A stretch of 10,227 nucleotides of DNA from Rikenellaceae bacterium (GTDB lineage: Bacteria; Bacteroidota; Bacteroidia; Bacteroidales; Rikenellaceae). The first letter of the stretch is position 1. Every line of letters begins with the position of its first letter. The translations under genes were made by a program, and so were the position numbers. Of the stretch, positions 1-6,645 are shown one piece after another. The notes beneath the pieces were generated by a model. The model saw nothing but the letters and a program-made list of their open reading frames with translations. It searched no databases and had not been told where the DNA came from. The DNA lies in NCBI GenBank assembly GCA_031286025.1, contig JAITVB010000085.1:1-10227 (forward strand). The letters run 5' to 3'.

Positions 1-386
1 GTGGTGGCGTGGTGGCCCGTGCCGAACGACATTTTCGGAGTGATGACGATCTCGTGTTCGAAATCGGGCGCCGCCTCATGGAACGACGCCCGCACCCGGC
101 AACGTCCGTCGACCTCGACAGATGAAAAATTCGATTCCCAGACGCTGTTCCAATTCGTGTCGTCGGCAATTTCACGGATGGTGTGTGGATAGCCTGCCTC
201 GTCGAGCCAGGCGGCGATCGTTTCCCGGAGGCGGACGTATTCCGGCTCGGGAATGTAGGCGTGCAACTCGCCGGCCTCTTCCGAAAAACTGTCGAAACCC
301 AACTCGGCCAGTTCGGCAGTGGCGATTTCGAACGCCGTTTCGGGGGCGTCCTGCGCCCTCCCCAACGTATATTCGTAATAAACCAT
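1..386 (-). CDS. prmA: Ribosomal protein L11 methyltransferase PrmA (N-terminal part, cut by window edge)
   Basis: Read leftward from the ATG at 386-384, the frame stays open for 128 codons to the window edge. PrmA is a cytoplasmic SAM-dependent enzyme that methylates lysines and the N-terminus of ribosomal protein L11. The visible part begins MVYYEYTLGRAQD, contains the N-terminal substrate-recognition region with the 'W...VWESNF' segment (about residues 75-85), and ends in ITPKMSFGTGHHATT. That last stretch is the PrmA hallmark just before the SAM-binding motif I (compare the general form PxMAFGTGxHxTT). The catalytic Rossmann domain lies outside the window. The start codon shares its A with the TAA stop of the upstream peptidase gene (TAATG), so translation is probably coupled and both sit on one transcript. 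I know of no functional link between the two. The family call is secure from the motif; completeness cannot be judged. Confidence 0.9.
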   Translation of the reverse strand, partial: MVYYEYTLGRAQDAPETAFEIATAELAELGFDSFSEEAGELHAYIPEPEYVRLRETIAAWLDEAGYPHTIREIADDTNWNSVWESNFSSVEVDGRCRVRASFHEAAPDFEHEIVITPKMSFGTGHHAT

Positions 387-1738
387 TACTCGGCCAACCA
401 ACGGGTGATCGTTTCGATGAGTTCCTCCCTTTGCGCCTCGGGCAGCGTGTTGATGCGGGTACGATGGCTGCCGCCGGGTTGGACGACGAGCGTCATATTC
501 TGTTTACCCTTGAAATACTTCGGGTCGGTGATGCCCGAGGCGGTCCACGGGTCGGTTTCGCCGTAGATGAAGATCATTTTCGGATCGTTCTTCAAGAGGT
601 ATTTCCGGACGAATTTCATTGCTCGCGCATCGAACTTTTCGACCGGTACGTCGATCGGCAGCATTACCCGGTTGAGGTAATCTTTTTCGGAGTCGCGGGC
701 CAACAAATCCCTGAACGGCCGCGTGTCGTAACCGTAGTATCCGAACTCGCGCGCCGCCTGCACGTAGAACGACACGTGGGGCCCGCCCATGGCAAAGTAA
801 TCGGGATCGACCGACGCGATGAAATAATCGGACAAATCCTTGTCGGAAACCGTCACCGGCGGGATTCTTTCAATAGGCGTTCCCCACTGCCAATGCGAGA
901 ACGAGTATTCGAGCACGCAAAGGTCATACACTTCATCAAGCGGCACGCGGAATACGTAGCCTTTACCGTCGCAATGGGCCTTGAACATCGGCATCAGCTC
1001 AGCGCGGCGCTTCAGCACCTCGGCTTGGAAGTCGAGTACAGCCTTCCGTTCGGCCGGTGTGCCGACTTTTTCCAGAAAGGGTTCGTGGCGGCCGTCTTCT
1101 GTGGAAAAATTGATCGGGCCCACGTAAGGCACCGAGATATCGACGTCATTCGGGAACCATGCCCGGTACATGATCGTCGTGCTGCCTCCCTTGCTGATGC
1201 CGGTCGAGATCCATTTGCCGGGATAGACGGCCTTCATCCTGCCGTTGATCCGGTGCAGGTCATGCATCGCATTCTCGACCGTCAGGCAACGCCAGTCGAT
1301 CGGGTCGGGGGTCGAGGCGTCGAAGTAGCGGTGTTCCACGACCACGACGTTGGCATTAAAAATTCCGGAAAGTTCATCGGTCCATGCCGGACGCAGCGCA
1401 TAGGCCGCCTGATAACCCTCGGTAACCATCACCGTCGGCCGGTCGAAGCCCGCATGGCACACTGTAAACCGCTGCGAGAAAGTGTCTTGCTCGGGGTGTT
1501 GGTAGTCGATCGGTTGGGCGATCATCACCACCCACTTTTCGTTGTAAGCCCCCTTGTCGATCTGCTCGACCGAAACCACCCCGTCGAGCGACCGCAACCG
1601 CTCGCCGAGCGAGCCGTTGATGATCTGCTTCTGTACAGCGACTTGCGGCAACTGCACGGTCTGTCCGTAAACACCGCCCGCCAGTAGTATAAAGGTCGGG
1701 AAAAGTAGTAAAAGAAGATTTTTTGTGTATTTTTTCAT
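386..1738 (-). CDS. Secreted S28/S37 (PS-10) family serine aminopeptidase
   Basis: A 450-residue protein with a Sec signal peptide: MKKYTKN, a hydrophobic stretch at 8-21 and probable cleavage around residues 25-26 (VYG-Q). The mature protein fits the tripeptidyl-aminopeptidase-like alpha/beta-hydrolases that Bacteroidota genomes label S28 family serine protease or PS-10 peptidase S37. The nucleophile elbow is TGISKGG with Ser182, the likely acid is Asp396 in GETDPW, and the likely histidine is His425 in GGSHRTR. EHRYF at 135-139 is the family motif before the elbow; WRCLTVENAMHDL follows at 149-161. The expected role is release of short peptides from protein N-termini in the periplasm or outside the cell; the exact specificity cannot be read from sequence. 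It is first in a leftward unit with prmA, divergent from xerD. The start codon is the only one that gives the full signal peptide. No frame break is seen, and all three triad candidates are present. Confidence 0.88.
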   Translation of the reverse strand: MKKYTKNLLLLLFPTFILLAGGVYGQTVQLPQVAVQKQIINGSLGERLRSLDGVVSVEQIDKGAYNEKWVVMIAQPIDYQHPEQDTFSQRFTVCHAGFDRPTVMVTEGYQAAYALRPAWTDELSGIFNANVVVVEHRYFDASTPDPIDWRCLTVENAMHDLHRINGRMKAVYPGKWISTGISKGGSTTIMYRAWFPNDVDISVPYVGPINFSTEDGRHEPFLEKVGTPAERKAVLDFQAEVLKRRAELMPMFKAHCDGKGYVFRVPLDEVYDLCVLEYSFSHWQWGTPIERIPPVTVSDKDLSDYFIASVDPDYFAMGGPHVSFYVQAAREFGYYGYDTRPFRDLLARDSEKDYLNRVMLPIDVPVEKFDARAMKFVRKYLLKNDPKMIFIYGETDPWTASGITDPKYFKGKQNMTLVVQPGGSHRTRINTLPEAQREELIETITRWLAE

Positions 1739-1767
1739 CGTGCACGATTTTTAGCAGTTCATGAAAA

Positions 1768-1775
1768 CAAAGATA
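1768..1775 (-). promoter_or_regulatory. Putative -7 box of the peptidase-prmA promoter
   Basis: On the minus strand this reads TATCTTTG, an exact match to the Bacteroidota -7 consensus TAnnTTTG, and it ends 29 bases before the peptidase ATG. I see no convincing -33 TTTG about 19-21 bases further upstream, so the assignment rests on one element and its position. Confidence 0.5.
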
Positions 1776-1788
1776 AATTATTTCGTTG

Positions 1789-1796
1789 TATCTTTA
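1789..1796 (+). promoter_or_regulatory. Possible -7 box of the xerD promoter
   Basis: TATCTTTA differs from TAnnTTTG only in the last base and ends 19 bases before the xerD ATG. No clear -33 element is visible. It lies 13 bases from the opposite-strand box at 1768-1775, so the two divergent promoters would nearly overlap. Confidence 0.3.
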
Positions 1797-1815
1797 CGGA
1801 AGATTGGCGCAAAAG

Positions 1816-2724
1816 ATGTCCTGGGAAGATTATTTCGAAGATTACCGTACCTATATAAAACTCGAGAAGAACCTCTCGTCCAACACCCTCGAAGCCTATT
1901 TCCGCGACCTGAAGCGACTCAGGGAGTTTATCGAAAAACGCTATGGCGCCCTCCCGCCCGAAGAGGTGACGATGCACCACATCGAAGAGTTCCTGGCCGA
2001 CCTCTATGACCGGAAGGTCAATCGCATGACTCAGGCCCGTACGTTGAGCGGCATCAAAAGTTTTTATAATTTCCTGTTGGTCAACGACAAGATCGACGTT
2101 CGGCCCACCGAACTGATCCAGAGTCCCAAGACCAAACGCAAACTGCCCGATGTGCTCACCACGGAGGAGATCATCGCCGTGCTCGAAAGCGTCGACCTGA
2201 GCCAGGAACAGGGCCACCGTAACCGCGCCATCATCGAAACCCTTTACAGCTGCGGCCTGCGTGTGAGCGAAGCGGTCAATCTCCAACTCTCCGACCTCTT
2301 TTTCGACGACGGCTACATGCGCGTCACCGGCAAAGGCGACAAACAACGCTTGGTTCCCGTCAGCGGCGAAGCCATCCGCGCCATCCGGCTCTACCTCGAA
2401 CAACGCCGCATCATGACCGTCGAAAGTAAATACAAAAACATTCTGTTCCTCAACAACAAAGGCCGTCCCCTGTCGCGCGTGATGATCTTCATGATCATCA
2501 AACGGGCCGTCGCCGATACCGGAATCGATAAAAACGTCAGTCCCCACACTTTCCGCCATTCCTTTGCCACCCATCTCATCCAGGGCGGCGCCGACATCCG
2601 CGTCGTCCAGGAGATGCTCGGCCACGAGTCGATCCTGACGACCGAAATTTATACCCACCTCAACAAGGAATACCTTCACAAAAGCGTTGCCAACAACCAT
2701 CCCCTTGCCGTACATGATGTGTAA
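1816..2724 (+). CDS. xerD: Site-specific tyrosine recombinase XerD
   Basis: A 302-residue tyrosine recombinase, the usual size for XerC/XerD. Residues about 1-95 form the SAM-like core-binding domain (SWEDYFEDYRTYIKLEKNLS and following); residues about 110-295 form the catalytic domain. All catalytic positions are visible: Arg149 in CGLRVSE, Lys173 in TGKGDK, His244 and Arg247 in HTFRHSF, His270 in LGHES and the nucleophile Tyr279 in EIYTH. The protein acts with a partner at dif to resolve chromosome dimers near the terminus, under control of the division protein FtsK. It is called XerD rather than XerC from overall resemblance, including the N-terminal 'YxxYLxLEKxLSxNT' pattern; the partner is not in the window. 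I chose the ATG at 1816; a TTG 30 bases upstream in frame would put the putative promoter box inside the gene. It has no integrase-type arm-binding extension, which argues against a mobile-element integrase. Confidence 0.9.
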   Translation: MSWEDYFEDYRTYIKLEKNLSSNTLEAYFRDLKRLREFIEKRYGALPPEEVTMHHIEEFLADLYDRKVNRMTQARTLSGIKSFYNFLLVNDKIDVRPTELIQSPKTKRKLPDVLTTEEIIAVLESVDLSQEQGHRNRAIIETLYSCGLRVSEAVNLQLSDLFFDDGYMRVTGKGDKQRLVPVSGEAIRAIRLYLEQRRIMTVESKYKNILFLNNKGRPLSRVMIFMIIKRAVADTGIDKNVSPHTFRHSFATHLIQGGADIRVVQEMLGHESILTTEIYTHLNKEYLHKSVANNHPLAVHDV

Positions 2725-2978
2725 CAAGTTGGCACACTGTTGTTTGTAAAAAAAGGCCTTTCGGTGTGCTTCGGTGATCGCCGGTGGGGTGGACTTATTG
2801 TTTTTCTTTTCCCTATGCGCCCACCGGCACGAACAAGATGCATGCTTCGGGATCCGGCGATCTGACGGACGAATTGTTTTTTGAAAAAGTGCCGGTCGAA
2901 ACAGGTATAATAATCCGGCGACCTTCCTTTCCACACGAATTATGCTTACCTTTGTCCCTGAACAAGGAACATCCCGGA
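2725..2978. other. Intergenic region between xerD and murC
   Basis: This 254-base gap holds no supported gene. It contains a weak GCACAC/GTGTGC inverted repeat about 30 bases apart just after xerD, an AAAGGCCTTT palindrome near 2752, a T-rich run near 2797-2815 without a stem directly before it, and the murC promoter box at 2947-2954. I find no convincing intrinsic terminator for xerD. The in-frame upstream extension of murC from 2784 has no MurC-like sequence and is taken as non-coding. Confidence 0.5.
2947..2954 (+). promoter_or_regulatory. Putative -7 box driving murC-ftsQ-ftsA-ftsZ
   Basis: TACCTTTG is an exact TAnnTTTG match ending 24 bases before the murC ATG. A degenerate TTCC lies at 2924-2927, 19 bases upstream, where the -33 TTTG would be expected. 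A TATAAT-like string at 2905-2910 also exists, but that sigma70 form is not the usual Bacteroidota promoter. Confidence 0.55.
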
Positions 2979-4376
2979 ATGACCCCCAAGAACATCTATT
3001 TCATCGGTATCGGCGGCATCGGCATGAGTGCCCTGGCCCGCTATTTCCGATTCAATGGCCATCCCGTGGCTGGATACGACCGCACGCCCTCGCCCCTGAC
3101 CGGTGAATTGGAGGCGGAGGGGATCGGTATCCATTACGACGACGATATCGAAAAAATTCCGACGGAGTTTTTGTCGAAGGCCGATACGACGGTGGTTTAC
3201 ACCCCGGCTGTGCCCGATGACCACGAGGAATTGAACTATTTTCGCGACAACGGGTTCGAGGTCATCAAGCGCTCGCGCAGCCTGGGGCTCGTGGCCCGGG
3301 GAAAATACGTGATGGCGGTGGCCGGTACCCATGGCAAAACGACCACCACCACAATGACTGCCCACTTGAACCGGACTGTGACCGGTGGCGGAAGCGCTTT
3401 CCTGGGCGGTATTTCCAAAAACTTCGGCAGCAACCTTGTCCTGGGCAAAGGACGGCGGTTGGCCGTCGAGGCCGACGAATTCGACCGCTCGTTCCTGCAG
3501 TTATTCCCGGACGCAGCTGTCATTACTTCTGCCGATGCCGACCACCTCGATATTTACGGCACGCACGAGGCGCTCGGGCAGGCGTTTACGGAGTTTGTTT
3601 CGCAAATTAAGCCCGGTGGAGCGTTAGTGCAGAAACAGGGTATCGACCTGCCGCTGCGGAATCCGGATATTCGTGTCTATGGTTACGCATACGATATCCC
3701 CTGCGACTTTTATGCAAAGAACCTCGCGCTGTTGGAGGGCGGTTATTACCGCTTCGACCTGGTGTGCCCCGACCGTGTGGTCGAGGGGGCGACGGTCGGC
3801 ATTCCGGGTTGGGTCAACGTTGAAAACGCCGTGGCGGCGAGCGCCTTGGTGTGGTGTGCCGGGCGCGCGGACGACGGCGACACAAGCACGATGGACAGTG
3901 AAAAATTGAAAGCGGGTCTCGCCTCATTTGCCGGCGTAAAACGCCGCTTTGATTTTTACATCAACACTCCGCAGGTGGTCTATATGGACGATTACGCCCA
4001 TCATCCCGCCGAATTGGAAGCCGCGCTGACCTCGCTCCGGAAAATGTTTCCGGGGCGCGAGATTACAGCACTGTTCCAACCCCACCTCTACACCCGCACC
4101 CGCGATTTTGCGGCCGGGTTTTCGCAGGCGCTTTCGTTGGCCGACCGGGCGTTGTTGCTGCCGATTTATCCGGCGCGCGAGGAGCCGATCCCCGGGATCG
4201 ACTCGGGGCTGATCTTGCAACACATTACCTGCAACAAGGCGTTGTTGCAAAAGGACGATATTTATCCGTACGTGGAAATCCAACCCATGGACGTGTTGGT
4301 GACCTTCGGGGCGGGCGACATCGACCGCTTCTGCGAGGGGATCGCTCAACGGTTGCATAAACGATACGGCATATGA
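2979..4376 (+). CDS. murC: UDP-N-acetylmuramate--L-alanine ligase MurC
   Basis: A 465-residue cytoplasmic Mur ligase that adds the first residue, L-alanine, to UDP-MurNAc using ATP in peptidoglycan precursor synthesis. The N-terminal UDP-binding domain opens with IYFIGIGGIGMSALA (residues 6-20), typical of MurC. The central ATPase domain has the P-loop AGTHGKTTT (115-123), EADEFDRSF (164-172) and a DADHLDIYG segment (186-194). The C-terminal domain carries DDYAHHPAE (337-345), FQPHLYTRT (366-374) and VTFGAGDI (441-448). The HHP motif and GIGGIGMS start separate it from MurD, MurE and MurF; Mpl, a relative, is usually longer in the N-terminal part. I chose the ATG at 2979 because it places GIGGIG at the expected distance and follows the promoter box. 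Its last four bases ATGA overlap the ftsQ start, implying translational coupling. No murG lies immediately upstream, unlike the common dcw order. Confidence 0.96.
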   Translation: MTPKNIYFIGIGGIGMSALARYFRFNGHPVAGYDRTPSPLTGELEAEGIGIHYDDDIEKIPTEFLSKADTTVVYTPAVPDDHEELNYFRDNGFEVIKRSRSLGLVARGKYVMAVAGTHGKTTTTTMTAHLNRTVTGGGSAFLGGISKNFGSNLVLGKGRRLAVEADEFDRSFLQLFPDAAVITSADADHLDIYGTHEALGQAFTEFVSQIKPGGALVQKQGIDLPLRNPDIRVYGYAYDIPCDFYAKNLALLEGGYYRFDLVCPDRVVEGATVGIPGWVNVENAVAASALVWCAGRADDGDTSTMDSEKLKAGLASFAGVKRRFDFYINTPQVVYMDDYAHHPAELEAALTSLRKMFPGREITALFQPHLYTRTRDFAAGFSQALSLADRALLLPIYPAREEPIPGIDSGLILQHITCNKALLQKDDIYPYVEIQPMDVLVTFGAGDIDRFCEGIAQRLHKRYGI

Positions 4377-5197
4377 CCGGACGATGGAGGATTATCGCGC
4401 TCAGTGTCCTGCTCTGGGGTTCCCTGGCGGCCTACGCGGTGTTGGCGGCGAACCATTGTTCGCGCCGGGAACGCGAACGGGTGTGCCGGGGCGTGGAGAT
4501 CACCGTAACCGACAGCACCGAACGGGGATTCGTTACCCCGGCCATCGTGCGCAATATGCTAGTTAACGACGGGATTAAAATTACGGGGCGGAAGATAAAC
4601 GAACTCAATACGTTGCAGATCGAAAAGGCGGTCGCCTCACGCGGCTATGTGCGCCGGGCCCGAGTCTATTCCTCGCTCGATGGATGGCTCCATATCGAGG
4701 TAGAACAACGTCGTCCGTCGCTTCGCGTTCAGAGCGAAAACGGCTACGGGGTCTACCTGACCGATGACGGCTACGCCCTGCCGATCCAACGCTATGCTTC
4801 GACCGACGTGCCCATCGTGACGGGCATTGTTCCCCTGCCTTTCGCCCGCGATTTTTCGGGTCCGGTCCCCTGCTTGTCCGGTCAAACAAAAAGTGTTGAA
4901 AAAAAATATACAAAAAATGAGTTCTTTTTGCAGAATCTGATTAATTTTGTAGGATTCTTGGAAGAGGATTCGTTCTGGAAGGGCCAGGTGGTGCAAATCA
5001 ATGTGTTGGCGAACGGTGATGTGGAACTTGTGCCGCGTGTCGGGGCGTGTGTGATCCTGTTGGGGCCGTTCGACGGCTACCGCGAAAAGCTCGACAAGTT
5101 AATGGCTTTCTACCGGAAAGGATTGGCTTTCGAGGGATGGAACAAATACGCATATCTGAATATCAAATTCAAGGGACAGGTGGTCTGCTCGAATTAG
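4373..5197 (+). CDS. ftsQ: Cell division protein FtsQ (DivIB-like)
   Basis: A 274-residue bitopic inner-membrane protein with a short cytoplasmic tail (MTGRWR), one transmembrane helix at about 7-26 and a periplasmic remainder. Residues about 38-110 look like the POTRA domain (VCRGVEITVTD and following, ending LHIEVEQRRPSLRV), then a beta domain to the end (NKYAYLNIKFKGQVV at 257-271). FtsQ links early and late divisome proteins and binds FtsB/FtsL through its C-terminal part. The sequence is divergent, as usual for Bacteroidota FtsQ, so the call leans on topology, size and position between murC (4-base overlap) and ftsA (38-base gap). Codons about 170-196 lie in an A+T-rich patch with an eight-A run, unlike the rest of the gene, in the loop between strands of the beta domain. 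A frame slip there would stop translation within a few codons. Confidence 0.9.
   Translation: MTGRWRIIALSVLLWGSLAAYAVLAANHCSRRERERVCRGVEITVTDSTERGFVTPAIVRNMLVNDGIKITGRKINELNTLQIEKAVASRGYVRRARVYSSLDGWLHIEVEQRRPSLRVQSENGYGVYLTDDGYALPIQRYASTDVPIVTGIVPLPFARDFSGPVPCLSGQTKSVEKKYTKNEFFLQNLINFVGFLEEDSFWKGQVVQINVLANGDVELVPRVGACVILLGPFDGYREKLDKLMAFYRKGLAFEGWNKYAYLNIKFKGQVVCSN
4942..4949 (+). promoter_or_regulatory. Candidate internal promoter box inside ftsQ
   Basis: TAATTTTG matches TAnnTTTG exactly and lies in the A+T-rich patch of ftsQ, 286 bases before the ftsA ATG. There is no TTTG at 19-21 bases upstream; a TTTG at 4927-4930 is only 11 bases away. It could allow ftsA-ftsZ transcription independent of murC, but an eight-base motif with two free positions can occur by chance in an A+T-rich patch. 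Confidence 0.25.
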
Positions 5198-5235
5198 AGC
5201 GTGCAGGCCCCGTTGAAATACAGAGAAATACGAAC

Positions 5236-6633
5236 ATGGGAAATGAATATGTCGTTGCGATAGACTTCGGTACCTCGCAGGTTGTAACCCTCGTCGGGAA
5301 AAAGGCCGACAAGGGCAGGATCGAGATCGTGGCCAGCGCGGTGGGCGATTCGATGGGCGGCATGGCCCGCGGCGAGATCAAAAACTCGGAACACATATCC
5401 AAGGCGGTCAAGGAAACCGTCGATACGATCCAGAACGAACTGGGGATCACGATCCGCGAGGCCTACGTCGGCATCTCGGGCCCCCACGTCAAGTGCTCGC
5501 GCCAGGCGGGATATATCTTCATCGAGAACAACGACGGCGAAGTCAAGGCGCGCGACGTGCAGCGTCTGAACGAAAGCATGAACCACGTCCACGTGCCGGT
5601 GGGCGAGGCGATCATCCACATCCTGCCGCAGAAATACACTGTCGACGGAGAAGGGGACATTAATGATCCTGTTGGCGTCCTGGGCAAAAAACTCGAAGCG
5701 ACGTTCAACATTGTGACCGGCGACAAAAGTTCCCTGGTACGGGTCGAAAATTGCCTGAAAAAGATCAATGTGCGCATGAGCCAATTGATGCTCAATCCGT
5801 TGGCCGCTGCCGAAGCGGTACTTGTGCCCGACGAAAAGGAACTGGGTGTGGCAGTGGTCGATATCGGCGGCGGTACGGCCGACCTGTGCATTTACCACGA
5901 CAACATCATCCGCCATGTGGCGATCATCCCATTGGGCGGCAACACGGTCAACAAGGACATCCGTTCGTACGGCATCCTCGAACGCCATGTCGAAAGCCTC
6001 AAGGTGAAATTCGGCAGCGCGGTCGGCGAAATGGAACGGGCCGATAAATATATCACCATCCCGGGCCTCAACGCCCGCGACCCGAAAGAGATCTCATTCC
6101 GTAACCTGGCTTCTATTATCGAGGCAAGGATGTTGGATATTGTCGATTGCGTGATGGCCGAGATCCGCCGTTCGGGCTATCTGGGCCGTTTGGGGGCGGG
6201 CATTGTTCTGACGGGCGGCGCAGCCAACCTGAAAAACATGGACGTACTCTTCCGCCAACATACCGGATGCGAAGTACGAGTGGCGATCCCCGACCTCTAC
6301 GTGATGCCCGACAGTGTCGAGTTGGTCAATAATCCCCTCTACTCGGCTGCTGTGGGCCTGTTGCTCAAGGCGGTGCGCGACGGGGTGGCCTCGCAGGCCG
6401 TGGCACAACCGACTGTGGGGACAGCACGCCTCAATCCGTCCGGCCCGGCACAGCCCGGCCCCGACCTTTCACAGGCACGCCCCGTATCTCCCATGATGAA
6501 CCCGATCGGCGAAGCAAGGGAAGACGATGACGACCAGGACGAAACACCCGGGAAAAACAGGAAAGGGATTTTCGGCCGTCTGTCCGACCGCTTTACCGGT
6601 ATGTTCGATGTAATTGACGATGATAAAATTTAG
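5236..6633 (+). CDS. ftsA: Cell division protein FtsA
   Basis: A 465-residue actin-fold ATPase that tethers FtsZ filaments to the inner membrane and recruits later divisome proteins. The phosphate-1 loop is AIDFGTSQV (8-16), the 1C (SHS2-like) subdomain spans about residues 80-165, phosphate-2 is VVDIGGGTADL (207-217) and the adenosine motif is VLTGGAANL (324-332). After the actin core comes a proline-rich linker (about 391-425), a run of acidic residues (428-436) and an amphipathic segment at 442-457 with alternating basic and hydrophobic residues (RKGIFGRLSDRFTGMF), the expected membrane-targeting helix. At 465 residues it is longer than the roughly 420 of E. coli FtsA, mostly through this linker. 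I chose the ATG at 5236 because the fold starts directly there; the in-frame extension to 5047 would overlap ftsQ without homology. The A-rich leader CAGAGAAATACGAAC lacks a strong Shine-Dalgarno sequence. It lies between ftsQ (38-base gap) and ftsZ (12-base gap). Confidence 0.96.
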   Translation: MGNEYVVAIDFGTSQVVTLVGKKADKGRIEIVASAVGDSMGGMARGEIKNSEHISKAVKETVDTIQNELGITIREAYVGISGPHVKCSRQAGYIFIENNDGEVKARDVQRLNESMNHVHVPVGEAIIHILPQKYTVDGEGDINDPVGVLGKKLEATFNIVTGDKSSLVRVENCLKKINVRMSQLMLNPLAAAEAVLVPDEKELGVAVVDIGGGTADLCIYHDNIIRHVAIIPLGGNTVNKDIRSYGILERHVESLKVKFGSAVGEMERADKYITIPGLNARDPKEISFRNLASIIEARMLDIVDCVMAEIRRSGYLGRLGAGIVLTGGAANLKNMDVLFRQHTGCEVRVAIPDLYVMPDSVELVNNPLYSAAVGLLLKAVRDGVASQAVAQPTVGTARLNPSGPAQPGPDLSQARPVSPMMNPIGEAREDDDDQDETPGKNRKGIFGRLSDRFTGMFDVIDDDKI

Positions 6634-6645
6634 CCCGATATTCCC

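Noticed and set aside
122..1687. A 521-codon open frame on the plus strand opposite the peptidase and prmA
   Set aside because: The opposite strand encodes two recognisable proteins with intact motifs; this frame has an Arg-rich composition and no recognisable domain.
1816..2724. Tyrosine recombinase as evidence of an integrated mobile element
   Set aside because: Size, lack of an arm-binding domain and XerD-like sequence, plus absence of att-like repeats or phage genes nearby, fit the housekeeping XerD.
2905..2910. TATAAT string as a sigma70 -10 box
   Set aside because: Bacteroidota promoters use TAnnTTTG rather than TATAAT, and a better match lies closer to murC at 2947-2954.
1759..2934. 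A 391-codon open frame on the minus strand opposite xerD
   Set aside because: It covers xerD, whose catalytic residues are all conserved on the other strand, and has no recognisable motifs.
2784..2978. N-terminal extension of murC by 65 codons
   Set aside because: The extra residues do not resemble any Mur ligase and would place the TACCTTTG box inside the gene. The ATG at 2979 gives the canonical start before GIGGIGMS.
5047..5235. N-terminal extension of ftsA overlapping the end of ftsQ
   Set aside because: The extension reads ftsQ in another frame, and the FtsA fold starts directly at the ATG at 5236.
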